Origin: Phytoactinopolyspora mesophila
GTDB taxonomy: Bacteria; Actinomycetota; Actinomycetes; Jiangellales; Jiangellaceae
Direction of reading: 5' to 3'
DNA: 64,000 nucleotides
Assembly (NCBI RefSeq): GCF_010122465.1
Contig: NZ_WLZY01000001.1
Coordinates: 620,001 to 684,000, forward strand
A program made the translations under genes and the position numbers. Below the pieces are notes generated by a model. The model worked only from the letters and a program-made list of their open reading frames with translations. It was not told the DNA's origin and ran no database searches. Shown here one piece after another: positions 55,918 through 64,000 of this stretch. Positions within the stretch are counted from its first letter, which is position 1; every line of letters begins with the position of its first letter.

Positions 55918-56101
55918 CCACCCGGGTCACCATAGACGGTTGGCGCATGCCCGGGATGCCCTTGCCGTTCATCGGCACCCGAGGCACCGAGGTGTGGCGC
56001 TCGCCACGCAACTCGCCGCAGCATTATCGGCTCGGGCAGTGTTTGTGACCGGCGCCCCGCTCCCCTGGGTTGCCGCCTCGGTCAAACGCACGCGCACTCA
56101 G

Positions 56102-56160
56102 GTGTGCTCGGGACCCGGGTGTGCTCGGGACCCGGGTGTGCTCGGGACCCGGGTGTGCTG
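56102..56160. repeat. 17-bp tandem repeat beyond the HNH gene
   Basis: The unit GTGTGCTCGGGACCCGG occurs three times in a row (56102-56152), followed by 8 more bases of a fourth copy. It lies just past the 3' end of the HNH endonuclease gene. The rest of 55918-56175 shows no gene. Confidence 0.75.
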
Positions 56161-56175
56161 CCCACGTTTCGCTGA

Positions 56176-57534
56176 TCAGGCGGCGTGTTCGTTGCCGGCT
56201 GATTCACCGTGCTCTCCTGGCGTGCTGTCCGCGGGGCGCTCTCCTGGTGCGTTGTTTCCGCTAGTGGTGTTGGTGGTGGGTCCGGCTCGGGGTGGGGGTT
56301 GGGTGGTGTTGATGAGGGGGGTGACGGTGCTGGTGGTGCGTGGGATCGGATCGGCCGGTACAGGAACTCCATGCGGATCGACGAATCTGAACCGTCGCGG
56401 CCCGGTGGCCAGCATGGTCCAGCCGCCCTCGTGTACCACGGTGTGGTGTTTGCGGCAGAGCAGGGCCATCTCGTCGATATCGGTGTGCCCACCTTGGGCC
56501 CAGGGGATGAGGTGGTGGACTTCGGTCCATTCGGGTGGGCGGTCGCAGCCGGGGAAGATGCAGCCGCGGTCGCGTAGGCGTAGTGCTTTGCGTTGTGCGG
56601 GGGTGGCGGTGCGCTGTGAGCGGCCGACGTCGAGCGGTTGGGAGTCCGGACCGGTGATGATCCTGCTGATGCGGGCGTCGCAGGCGAGGCGGCGTACGGC
56701 GTCGCCGCGCAGGATGGACCCGTCGGCGAGCTCGCCTAGCCCGCCGGTGCGGGCTTCGATCGTTTGTAGGTCGGTGACGACAATGAGGTGGGTGGGCTCA
56801 CCACCGTGGGTAGGGACGTCGCGGTTGGCGAGCGCGCGGCGGCAGAGTTCGACCAGGGCGTCGGCGCGGCGTTGGGATGGGGTGCGTTGATCGTCGGGGC
56901 CACTGGGGGTGGCGAGGGCGTTGATGGCGGTGTGCACTAGGGCGCCGTCTTCTTCGCCGAGGATTCCGTCGAGCACGACTGCGCCGTCGAAGGTGGAGGA
57001 CAGGTCGAGCCAGCGTCCCTGGTCGCGTTTCTCGGCACGCTTGGCCGCCTTAGTGTCATCGACGGCGGCGCCCAGGCCCCGCAGTGCCGCGCGTAGCCGG
57101 GTGGGATCATCTTTGCTGGCCGCTGCGACGAGGGCGTCCTGGCAGCCGGCGATCACGTCAGTGCCGAGTAGCTTGGCTGCCCGTACGATCGCTTCGGCGT
57201 GGGGGATGCGGATCTCGCCGCGGATAAGCGCGGCCTCGATCACCGGGAAATCGCTCAGGCCGTGCGCCGTTTTCGTGGCGCGGGAGGTCTCTGCCGGGGC
57301 GACGTGGAGTTCGTGGCGGATCCAGGACCGGGTGGACAACGCCGAGCGGGTTTCACTGATCCGGCGGGTGTCGAAGACCCGCAGCCGGGTCAGATAGGCC
57401 GCTTCGGCGGCGTCAGCCAGCCGCCGCAGCGCCACCAGCTCATCGGTGACTCGAGCGTCGGCGAACTCGCCCACCGCCTGTGCGGCGACGTCTCGCACCG
57501 CGGCGGTCAACTCATCCAACACACTCGAACTCAT
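56176..57534 (-). CDS. DUF222 domain HNH endonuclease (13E12-type)
   Basis: A 452-residue protein with an N-terminal DUF222 helical region (about residues 30-310) and a C-terminal HNH nuclease motif: DRGCIFPGCDRPPEW, then VHHLIPWAQGGHTDIDEMAL and LCRKHHTVVHEGGW, with both Cys pairs and the catalytic His. The tail is low-complexity Pro/Thr. Multi-copy families of this type are common in actinobacteria (the REP13E12 proteins of mycobacteria); their role is unclear and may be selfish. The start is ATG 57534. Confidence 0.9.
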   Translation of the reverse strand: MSSSVLDELTAAVRDVAAQAVGEFADARVTDELVALRRLADAAEAAYLTRLRVFDTRRISETRSALSTRSWIRHELHVAPAETSRATKTAHGLSDFPVIEAALIRGEIRIPHAEAIVRAAKLLGTDVIAGCQDALVAAASKDDPTRLRAALRGLGAAVDDTKAAKRAEKRDQGRWLDLSSTFDGAVVLDGILGEEDGALVHTAINALATPSGPDDQRTPSQRRADALVELCRRALANRDVPTHGGEPTHLIVVTDLQTIEARTGGLGELADGSILRGDAVRRLACDARISRIITGPDSQPLDVGRSQRTATPAQRKALRLRDRGCIFPGCDRPPEWTEVHHLIPWAQGGHTDIDEMALLCRKHHTVVHEGGWTMLATGPRRFRFVDPHGVPVPADPIPRTTSTVTPLINTTQPPPRAGPTTNTTSGNNAPGERPADSTPGEHGESAGNEHAA

Positions 57535-57678
57535 GTCCTAAACAATACGACCCACCACCGACAAGGTCGCTCCGAACCGGCAGCGTCATTCCCCCAAACG
57601 TCGCTCCCCCAGCGGCCGAGCCGAGTTCCGGCTTCCCACCCCCGTCCGGACGGGGAGCCCGACGAGCAACCGGCGGCC

Positions 57679-58779
57679 TCAGAACGCGTCCACGGCGCTT
57701 CGGCGTGGACGGCCCAAGCCGAGAAACTCGGTGTTGTCCGCCCACTGATCGACACCGCCGGTCAAAGGCAGGGCGCTGAGTTCCGGGTCGGTGATGGTCC
57801 CGGCCAGTGCGCGGGCGAATCGATCGGCGCCGATCACGAAGAACGGGCGGCTGTGGAATTGCCGCGGTGCCGGATCCACTGACCGTGCGACGAGGCCCGT
57901 CGCGTTCTGCCGCGTGGCCACCGTCTCGTATGCGGTGCACAGATGCCGTTCCCGAGCCTCGTAGTCGGTGGCCGTCAGCGCCGCACGCAGGACGGGCTGC
58001 AACTCCCCCGCAACCCCGAGCCGGCCGAACGCGCTGCCCAGCCACTTGCTGTACGGCGCGTATTGCCGCTCTAGCAGGAAGCACAGCCGCATCACGTCCC
58101 GCACCAGTCGGGCTGTGATGATCACCGAACCGAGATCGTCGCCGACCTCCGCACAACGCCCGACGAACGCCTCTTCCTGGGAGATGCGCTGCCATTGGCA
58201 AGCCAGCAGGTAGCGCCAGATCTGGTCCGGGTACCACGCCAGAACTCGCCGGGCATGGCTCAGGGCGCCGAGGTCGTCCCGGAACACCACACCGCCGGTG
58301 AGCTCGGCCAGCTTCTGTTGTGGCATCGCGAGCCACTCTCTGACCGTCGGTTCGCCCGACGTGTCTTGCAGACCGAGCTCGGCTTCCAGCCACGAATCCA
58401 CGGCTCGAATACCGATCCGATGATTCACCGGACCGTCTGTGCGCCGCATGATCCCGGACGGATCGAAGGGATCACCGCTCTCGTCGAAGTGGGTAGGCCA
58501 TCCGCGGATCGTCTTGGGCAACCGTTCCGCCAAGAGCGCGTTGATCTCCGTGGCATGGTTCGTTATGTCGTCAGCGGCGAGGAAGAGTTCGAGCCGCGGC
58601 CCCCACTCGTGATCCGCGGAACGTGCCGTGTCGAAGCCGAGCACTTCTGATCCGGCCCCGACGCGCGCCGCGGCATATCGCATGTCCGGGTACGCCTGGT
58701 CAAGGATCGGCTGGACCGCTTCGGTGAAATAGATCCGCGAAAGCTCGAGTCCAGGGATGAAGGAGACGTCCACTGTCAC
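57679..58779 (-). CDS. DUF4037 domain-containing protein
   Basis: A 366-residue protein beginning VSFIPGLELSRIYFTEAV, with GSEVLGFDTARSADHEWGPR near residues 43-62. This is typical of DUF4037, whose N-terminal part resembles a nucleotidyltransferase-like fold with an Asp/His-Glu site in ADHEWGP. The C-terminal part is helical. The function is unknown. It follows the DUF998 gene on the same strand but is separated from it by about 110 bases. Confidence 0.8.
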   Translation of the reverse strand: MTVDVSFIPGLELSRIYFTEAVQPILDQAYPDMRYAAARVGAGSEVLGFDTARSADHEWGPRLELFLAADDITNHATEINALLAERLPKTIRGWPTHFDESGDPFDPSGIMRRTDGPVNHRIGIRAVDSWLEAELGLQDTSGEPTVREWLAMPQQKLAELTGGVVFRDDLGALSHARRVLAWYPDQIWRYLLACQWQRISQEEAFVGRCAEVGDDLGSVIITARLVRDVMRLCFLLERQYAPYSKWLGSAFGRLGVAGELQPVLRAALTATDYEARERHLCTAYETVATRQNATGLVARSVDPAPRQFHSRPFFVIGADRFARALAGTITDPELSALPLTGGVDQWADNTEFLGLGRPRRSAVDAF

Positions 58780-58892
58780 GGGCCCTACCCTGCCGGGCTT
58801 CAGGAGATCACGCTATCGAGTTTCCACTCATCCGGCACTTCCATCTCCCGGCTGGGATGGCACATCGCTTGTCTCGCCGCGGCGCCCGTCCG

Positions 58893-59627
58893 CTACCGCT
58901 GCTCGTCCTCCCCCGGCAGATCCGCCAGCCCTGCCTCATTCGTCATATCTGCTCCACTCATCACATCTGTGTCATTCGTTGCATCGGCGACGGACGACGC
59001 CGGCCCCCGCCACAACCAGACGCCGAGCAGTACCAGCCAGGTGAGCAAGATGGCGACGAACACACGCTGGACGAGCCCAGCCAGAAAGGCTCCCGGGCCC
59101 GCGATGGCGGTGCCGATCAATGCCACGGCCATCACCCAGGTGAACACCCGGGTGACGCGGCCACGTCGCTCCCAACCTGGCACGCGAGGCAATTGCCGCG
59201 ATAGCGCCGCGGCGGCGATGATCACGCCGGCGAAGGCGACGAAGCTGCCGGCGTTGTGCACGTGGCCGGTCATTGTGCGCATCGGAAGTCCGTCCGGACC
59301 GAGCGGGTCGGTCTCGAAGAGCCCGGTGACGACGAAGGCCGCACCAGACACGCCCAGCGCCGACGACGCCAGCAGCCGCCGGCCGCCGTTGGTGCCCAGG
59401 CGGTGCACAGCGACGGCAAACGCACCCAGGCCCGCGCCGATAACAAGGAATCCGACGACGAAGATCCACCCGAGTCTGCCGTGGACGTAGTCGCTGCCGA
59501 GCCGTTCCAGCGGATTGAGTTCGGGCTGCACCGCGTGCATCAGCAGTCCGGTCGCGGCGAAGAAGGCAACGCCGGCGATACCCGCGGCGCCGAGGAGCCT
59601 GATTGAAGGCGGACGCCGGTTCACCAC
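58893..59627 (-). CDS. DUF998 family membrane protein
   Basis: A 244-residue membrane protein with about six segments. The N-terminal hallmark is HAVQPELNPLERLGSDYVHG followed by GRLGW near residue 50, and HVHNAGSFVAFAGVIIAAAA lies mid-protein. The C-terminal 35 residues are acidic and cytosolic (NEAGLADLPGEDEQR). DUF998 proteins have no established role. Confidence 0.85.
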   Translation of the reverse strand: MVNRRPPSIRLLGAAGIAGVAFFAATGLLMHAVQPELNPLERLGSDYVHGRLGWIFVVGFLVIGAGLGAFAVAVHRLGTNGGRRLLASSALGVSGAAFVVTGLFETDPLGPDGLPMRTMTGHVHNAGSFVAFAGVIIAAAALSRQLPRVPGWERRGRVTRVFTWVMAVALIGTAIAGPGAFLAGLVQRVFVAILLTWLVLLGVWLWRGPASSVADATNDTDVMSGADMTNEAGLADLPGEDEQR

Positions 59628-59702
59628 AACCTCACACTCTCACGCGAGGATGCCCCAACCGTCGCCACATCCGGAAGACGCCCTTGCGGCGGAGCGGGAA
59701 GC

Positions 59703-59933
59703 TCAGGACTCGTCCCGCAACTTGGGAACATCGGGCGCGTCGTCGAGGTCAGCGATATCGTGTCCCGGCGCGTCCGAACTGACGCCCATGCCTCCAACGC
59801 GCCGCTGGCGGTGCACAAGCGAGTCTTGCGCTTCTTGCTCGTCGAGCGCCTGCTCGGTGACACGCTCACGGTCGATCTCCCGGGGGTCCTCCCCCGGCGT
59901 CGGGTTCGGTTTGGTCCACCTGTCTTCTGGCAT
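59703..59933 (-). CDS. Small acidic hypothetical protein
   Basis: A 76-residue charged protein beginning MPEDRWTKPNPTPGEDPREI and ending ISDLDDAPDVPKLRDES-like acidic sequence, with no membrane segment or recognised domain. The ATG 59933 start has AGGGAG 5 bases upstream, which supports it as a real gene. It is probably disordered. Function unknown. Confidence 0.5.
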   Translation of the reverse strand: MPEDRWTKPNPTPGEDPREIDRERVTEQALDEQEAQDSLVHRQRRVGGMGVSSDAPGHDIADLDDAPDVPKLRDES

Positions 59934-60083
59934 ACCGGCTCCCTACCCCGAACCGCTGCCCCTCAGACGCGCGACGAGGCCCGTGGTCCGGCGGCGACTC
60001 AACGGACTACTGCTGTAGCGTTTGTTATCGGGCACATCGTTCTATATGGATTCCGAGCACCTCGGACAATTCGAAAGGTGATC

Positions 60084-60497
60084 ATGGCAATCGATCAGCA
60101 GAACCACCACCACGGCGCCATCGAGAAGGTGGTGGCCGACGCCGAAAAGCTCCAGTTCGACGTCGACGGATTCACCAATCTGCTCGCCGATGACGTCGTG
60201 CTGATCAACTTTTTTGGCCGCAGACTGCACGGCAAGGACCAGGTGTACGCGGCGATGGCACAGGCGCTTCAGACGCCTCTGACAGATGTGCGCACCAAGC
60301 ACGAGCTGGTCGATGTGATCTTTCCACGCCCAGACGTCGCGATCGCGAGCATCGTCAAACACGTGTATGACGAACGCGCGGCTTCGCCCGAGTCTGGCGC
60401 GGCTCTGCAGAACAAGGGCGCGATGACGATGGTGCTGGTGAAGAGCAACGGCGACTGGCTGATCACACTGGCGCAGACCACGCCGATCAAGGACTGA
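60084..60497 (+). CDS. SgcJ/EcaC-type NTF2-like protein
   Basis: A 137-residue NTF2/SnoaL-like fold protein: FDVDGFTNLLADDVVLINFF, GRRLHGKDQVYAAMAQAL and NGDWLITLAQTTPI match the SgcJ/EcaC branch. Members are small ligand-binding or isomerase-like proteins; the role here is unknown. The ATG 60084 start has AAAGG upstream. It ends inside the convergent WYL gene by 11 bases. Confidence 0.8.
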   Translation: MAIDQQNHHHGAIEKVVADAEKLQFDVDGFTNLLADDVVLINFFGRRLHGKDQVYAAMAQALQTPLTDVRTKHELVDVIFPRPDVAIASIVKHVYDERAASPESGAALQNKGAMTMVLVKSNGDWLITLAQTTPIKD

Positions 60498-61515
60498 CGG
60501 CCCGCGTCGAATCCGTGGCGCTGCCTGACTGTCCCAATGCATCGTCCAGCCGGTCCCGCAGGGTGCGGCAGTACTCGACGAACCCGGGCGGTTCCTCGAC
60601 GACGAAGTCGAGGCCCAGAATTGTCACTTTGATCGCCAACCATTCAAATGAATCGACCCAATCGGTATACCTGCAATGATCGGAATCCAGCGACTCCAGG
60701 AGCCCGTCTCGGACAACCAGGCGCCCACTCACTTGATCGATGGGTGCCTGGAAGACGATGCTGGCCCGGTGCCGTGGCGTCCGCAACGCAGCCTCGAGGT
60801 AGGCCGCCGCGGTGTCCGCCGGCAGGTCCCGCGGAGCGAAACGGTGATCGGTGGCCACTGCCTCGGCGACCCGATCGAGCCGGAAAGTGCGCCAGTCGTG
60901 CCGGCCGATGTCCCACGCGAGCAGGTACCAGCGGTTGCGGTACAACACCTGCCGATAGGGCTCGACATCGCGGTGAGTCCGCTCAGCGTCCCGGTCTCGG
61001 TACGCGAACCGCAGCCGCCGTCGTTGTTGCACCGCCTCGCTGATGACACTGAACAGTTCCACCGGCACCTCGGGCGGCATCGTCCCGGCGGCCAGCTCGG
61101 TGGCGCCGCGTACGGCGGCGACCTTTCGCCGCAGCCGCGCCGGGAGAATCTGTTCGAGCTTGCGTAGCGCTCCCCCGGCCGCGTCGCCGGGCTGCCCGGC
61201 GGAAGCCTGCCCGTCCGGCGTGGCGTGCCCGTCCGGCGTGGCGTGCCCGGCCGAGCGCAGGGCCAATGCCACCGCCACCGCTTCGTCGTCGTCGAGAAGC
61301 AAGGGCGGCATCGCCGCACCCGCGACGAGCCGGTAGTAGCCGCCGGGGCCGGGCTGAGTCTGCACCGGATAACCGAGCTCGCGTAACCGGTCGATATCCC
61401 GGCGTAGCGTGCGCGGTGGGACGCCGAGGCGGCGAGCCAGTTCGGACCCGCTCCACGCCCGGCCACTCTGCAGAACGGAGAGCAGTTCCAGCATGCGACG
61501 ACTCGGATCACCCAT
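60487..61515 (-). CDS. WYL domain transcriptional regulator (YafY type)
   Basis: A 342-residue regulator. The N-terminal winged helix (about residues 5-60) reads LSVLQSGRAWSGSELARRLG and VPPRTLRRDIDRLRELGYPV. The WYL domain contains RNRWYLLAWDIGRHDWRTFR near residue 200, with the defining Trp-Tyr-Leu. A six-residue tandem repeat (GHATPD twice) lies between the domains. WYL proteins can sense single-stranded DNA or other ligands. It is divergent from the UvrA-like gene and shares a palindrome with it. ATG 61515 starts the protein. Confidence 0.87.
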   Translation of the reverse strand: MGDPSRRMLELLSVLQSGRAWSGSELARRLGVPPRTLRRDIDRLRELGYPVQTQPGPGGYYRLVAGAAMPPLLLDDDEAVAVALALRSAGHATPDGHATPDGQASAGQPGDAAGGALRKLEQILPARLRRKVAAVRGATELAAGTMPPEVPVELFSVISEAVQQRRRLRFAYRDRDAERTHRDVEPYRQVLYRNRWYLLAWDIGRHDWRTFRLDRVAEAVATDHRFAPRDLPADTAAAYLEAALRTPRHRASIVFQAPIDQVSGRLVVRDGLLESLDSDHCRYTDWVDSFEWLAIKVTILGLDFVVEEPPGFVEYCRTLRDRLDDALGQSGSATDSTRAVSP

Positions 61516-61532
61516 AACGGAAACTATTCCAC

Positions 61533-61559
61533 AGTTGTGGCCATAATCTGGCCACAACT
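61533..61559. promoter_or_regulatory. Palindrome between the WYL regulator and the UvrA-like gene
   Basis: Arms AGTTGTGGCCA (61533-61543) and TGGCCACAACT (61549-61559) are perfectly complementary around TAATC. The site lies 18 bases from each of the two divergent start codons and is a strong candidate operator for the WYL protein. Confidence 0.65.
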
Positions 61560-61577
61560 CTTCATAGCGTGCGTTGT

Positions 61578-63866
61578 ATGAAACGCACCGCATGGCCGAC
61601 GCCAGACCCTGCCGGACAGCCCGCAGCCGATCGCATCACGGTGCTCGGGGCCCGCGAGCACAACCTGAAGAACGTGACGGTCGAGATTCCCAAAGGCGCC
61701 GTCACCGTCGTGACCGGAGTCTCTGGATCCGGCAAGTCGTCCCTGGTTTTCGACACGATCGCGGCCGAGTCCCAACGGCAGTTCTACGAGACGTTCCCGG
61801 CCTACGTGCGCTACCGGCTGCCGGCGGTGCGGCGGCCAGACGTCGACGCAGTGTGGCACCTCTCCCCCGCGATCGTGGTCGACCAGCGCCCGCTGGGCCG
61901 GCAAACTCGTTCGACGGTCGGCACGGCCACCGAGGTCTACACCCTCGTGCGCTTGTTGTTCTCCCGCCTCGGCGACCCGCCGGCCGGCGAGTCGACGGCA
62001 TTCTCGTTCAACGACCCACGCGGAATGTGCGACCGGTGCCAGGGGCTCGGCAGCGTCGACGAGATCGACGTGGAGCGGCTCGTGGACAGGGAGCGCTCGC
62101 TCAACGGTGGGGCGCTTCGGTTCCCGGGCTTCACGCCCGGCACGTATCGCTGGAAGCGCTACGTCGAATCCGGGTTGTTCGACAATGACAAGCCGTTGCG
62201 GCTCTACACCGGCGATGAGTGGCACACCCTGCTGCACGCCACCGGGATCAAACCTGAGCGCCCCGGCCCGGGCTGGCCCCCGACATCCACATACGAGGGT
62301 GTGTTGCCGCGTTTCCGTCGCAGCTTCATCGACGTGCACCGGGACAAACTCCCGGCGGACGTCGCTGCCGCGGTGGACGAGGCCGTCGTCCGGCAGACCT
62401 GTCCGGACTGCGGCGGAGCACGACTCAACGCCACGGCGCTCGCCGCCAGGATCAACGGGCTCGGCATCGCCGATTGGATGGCCGAAGAGGTCGAGGACTT
62501 GATCGAAATCGCGGCCGCTGTCGACGCACCACTGGTCAAAGGGGTCGTTTCCGGTATCGTCGAGCGGCTTGAGTCCCTCGTCGGCGTCGGGCTCGGCTAT
62601 CTCACCCTGGGCCGAGACACCCCGAGCTTGTCCGGCGGCGAGGCCCAGCGGGTGAAGCTGGTCCGCCATCTGGGGTCTAGCCTGAGTGGGTTGACCTATG
62701 TTCTCGACGAGCCCAGCGTGGGCCTACATCCGGCCGACGTCAGCCGGGTCAACACTCTGATCCGCCAGCTGCGGGACAAGGGCAACACGGTGGTCGTCGT
62801 GGAGCACGATCCGGATGTCATCGCCATTGCCGATCACGTCATCGACCTCGGTCCCGGCGCGGGCGTCGCGGGCGGCGAGGTGGTCTACTCCGGTGACCTG
62901 GCAGGACTGAAATCGGCGGACACCCCGACCGGCGCCAGCGTACGGCGGCGCGCACCGTTGAAGACCGACGTCCGCACCCCGGCCGGCGCCATCGACGTCA
63001 CCCACGCCGGTCGCCACAACGTGGGCGAGGTCAGCTTTAGTATCCCGAAGGGTGTGCTGACCGCCGTCACCGGCGTTGCCGGCTCCGGCAAGAGCACGCT
63101 GATGACCGAGATCCTGCCGGCAGCCGTCGGGAACGTGGTGGTGATCGACCAGGCGCCGGTCCTCGGCTCACGGCGGTCCACACCCGCCAGCTACGCCGGA
63201 GTGCTCGATCCGATCCGGCGTAGCTTCGCCCGGGCGCACGGCGTCGGCCCGGGCATGTTCAGCGCGAACTCTGACGGCGGCTGCCCGGAGTGCAAGGGGC
63301 TGGGCATGGTGCAACACGATCTCGCCTTCATGGATCCGGTCACCATCGTCTGTGAATCATGCGACGGCACGCGTTTCCGCCCGGAGGCGTTGGCGTACTC
63401 GCTACGGGGACGCAACATCGCCGAAGTGCTCGCGATGACGGTGACCGAGGCGATGGTGTTCTTCGATGAGCCGCGGATCGCCGGCCCTCTGCGGATGCTC
63501 GACCGCGTCGGCCTGGGCTATCTGTCGCTGAACCAGCCACTGACCACACTTTCTGGTGGTGAGCGGCAGCGTCTCAAGCTGGCCCGGGAGTTCGAGACGG
63601 CCGGCGGGATCTACGTGTTCGACGAGCCGACGACCGGTCTTCATCAGGTGGATACGCTGCGGCTGGTCAGGCTGCTGGACCGTCTGGTTGATCAAGGCAA
63701 CACGGTGATCGTCATCGAACACGACATCGACGTGATCAACCGGGCTGATTGGATCATCGGCGTAGGCCCAGGTGCCGGCCGCCACGGCGGGCGTATCGTC
63801 TTCGAAGGACCGTCGGCGATGTGGGCCCAGGCCCCGCCGTCGTTCAGCATGTCGTGTCCCGGGTGA
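61578..63866 (+). CDS. UvrA-like ABC ATPase (short, excinuclease-related)
   Basis: A 762-residue UvrA paralogue, shorter than the usual 950 or so residues of UvrA. It has two ATPase domains: Walker [10 protein letters not shown] near residue 53 and GVAGSGKST near 505, signatures [11 protein letters not shown] and [11 protein letters not shown], and two Cys-rich zinc sites (CDRCQGLG with [17 protein letters not shown] with CESCDGTRF). Short UvrA-like proteins are associated with drug resistance as well as DNA repair. UvrB and UvrC are not in the window. ATG 61578 is chosen; GTG 61569 is possible. Control by the divergent WYL regulator is likely. Confidence 0.88.
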   Translation: MKRTAWPTPDPAGQPAADRITVLGAREHNLKNVTVEIPKGAVTVVTGVSGSGKSSLVFDTIAAESQRQFYETFPAYVRYRLPAVRRPDVDAVWHLSPAIVVDQRPLGRQTRSTVGTATEVYTLVRLLFSRLGDPPAGESTAFSFNDPRGMCDRCQGLGSVDEIDVERLVDRERSLNGGALRFPGFTPGTYRWKRYVESGLFDNDKPLRLYTGDEWHTLLHATGIKPERPGPGWPPTSTYEGVLPRFRRSFIDVHRDKLPADVAAAVDEAVVRQTCPDCGGARLNATALAARINGLGIADWMAEEVEDLIEIAAAVDAPLVKGVVSGIVERLESLVGVGLGYLTLGRDTPSLSGGEAQRVKLVRHLGSSLSGLTYVLDEPSVGLHPADVSRVNTLIRQLRDKGNTVVVVEHDPDVIAIADHVIDLGPGAGVAGGEVVYSGDLAGLKSADTPTGASVRRRAPLKTDVRTPAGAIDVTHAGRHNVGEVSFSIPKGVLTAVTGVAGSGKSTLMTEILPAAVGNVVVIDQAPVLGSRRSTPASYAGVLDPIRRSFARAHGVGPGMFSANSDGGCPECKGLGMVQHDLAFMDPVTIVCESCDGTRFRPEALAYSLRGRNIAEVLAMTVTEAMVFFDEPRIAGPLRMLDRVGLGYLSLNQPLTTLSGGERQRLKLAREFETAGGIYVFDEPTTGLHQVDTLRLVRLLDRLVDQGNTVIVIEHDIDVINRADWIIGVGPGAGRHGGRIVFEGPSAMWAQAPPSFSMSCPG

Positions 63867-63880
63867 TCGTCACCGATCAC
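63863..63880. terminator. Hairpin between convergent genes at the right end
   Basis: Arms GTGATCG (63863-63869) and CGATCAC (63874-63880) pair perfectly around a 4-base loop. It overlaps the UvrA-like stop codon and lies 10 bases from the end of the convergent partial gene, so it could end both transcripts. There is no U-tract. Confidence 0.4.
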
Positions 63881-63889
63881 ACCGGCAAC

Positions 63890-64000
63890 TCAACGGCCGA
63901 TGAGGCGCTGCCCGGGGCCGACGGCCCGGATACCGGATGCCTTCAGAGCCGCCCACATCGTGACCTGATTCGCCGTGAGGACCGGCTTGCCGAGTGTGTG
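63890..64000 (-). CDS. Asp/Glu racemase or maleate isomerase-like protein, C-terminal part
   Basis: The last 36 residues of a gene that enters from the right edge, ending at a stop at 63890-63892. The sequence includes LGKPVLTANQVTMWAALKAS and ends GQRLIGR. The LGKPV-x-TANQ-x-x-x-WAAL pattern is typical of the C-terminus of maleate cis-trans isomerase and arylmalonate decarboxylase-like members of the Asp/Glu racemase superfamily. The catalytic Cys residues lie outside the window or cannot be assigned. Confidence 0.7.
   Translation of the reverse strand, partial: HTLGKPVLTANQVTMWAALKASGIRAVGPGQRLIGR

Overview
The window is high-GC actinobacterial chromosome. GTG and TTG starts are common, and coding is dense with many 1-4 bp stop/start overlaps. 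It carries the mycothiol gene mshC next to its usual partners DUF3090 and SCO1664, along with the PdxS/PdxT pyridoxal phosphate synthase, DUF349, DUF1918, a DUF222-HNH endonuclease and actinobacterial housekeeping synteny. I cannot name the genus from sequence alone; a Jiangella-like or Streptomyces-related lineage would fit. I saw no tRNA, rRNA, CRISPR array, insertion sequence or replication origin.

Layout. Positions 1-2.5 kb hold the mycothiol neighbourhood (DUF3090, SCO1664 family, mshC). From 3 to 9.5 kb lie pdxS, a NUDIX hydrolase, three antisense genes (epimerase, threonine-synthase-like enzyme, deacylase), then pdxT and yebC. From 9.6 to 14.4 kb is an iron(III) ABC transporter whose ATPase converges on the permease/binding-protein operon; an IdeR/DmdR-like iron box precedes the binding protein. 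From 14.7 to 29 kb is the housekeeping block ruvC-ruvA-ruvB-yajC-apt-relA, DUF349, metallo-hydrolase, hisS, alanine symporter and aspS. SecD and SecF are missing from their usual place between yajC and apt.

From 29.2 to 31 kb is a compact accessory locus: a LuxR-type regulator, a RhiA-like protein and a 65-residue cysteine-rich protein. Two 18-bp operators with identical half-sites sit before the regulator and before rhiA. From 31 to 34.4 kb is an antibiotic-resistance locus: an ABC-F ribosome-protection ATPase, then an Erm-type 23S rRNA methyltransferase. The erm gene is preceded by a WhiB7-like promoter and a 21-codon leader peptide containing the Met-Arg-Leu-Arg macrolide-arrest motif. From 34.6 to 45 kb come rarA, a mannonate-dehydratase-type operon on the opposite strand, DUF948, DUF6167, alaS, ruvX, mltG, aroE and a prepilin peptidase.

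The last 19 kb are accessory or regulatory: an ABC exporter behind a MerR-type promoter, an SRPBCC/TetR operon with a double operator, an XRE regulator divergent from an SDR gene, cell-surface proteins (polysaccharide deacetylase, von Willebrand factor A protein), small enzymes, the HNH protein, and a WYL regulator divergent from a UvrA-like ATPase. A partial Asp/Glu-racemase-like gene runs off the right end.

The most unusual non-coding content is a family of long hairpins at 20.56, 21.03 and 28.69 kb. They share a conserved loop core, but each has its own near-perfect 25-28 bp stem. A second, unrelated palindromic repeat family sits at 11.37 and 24.96 kb.
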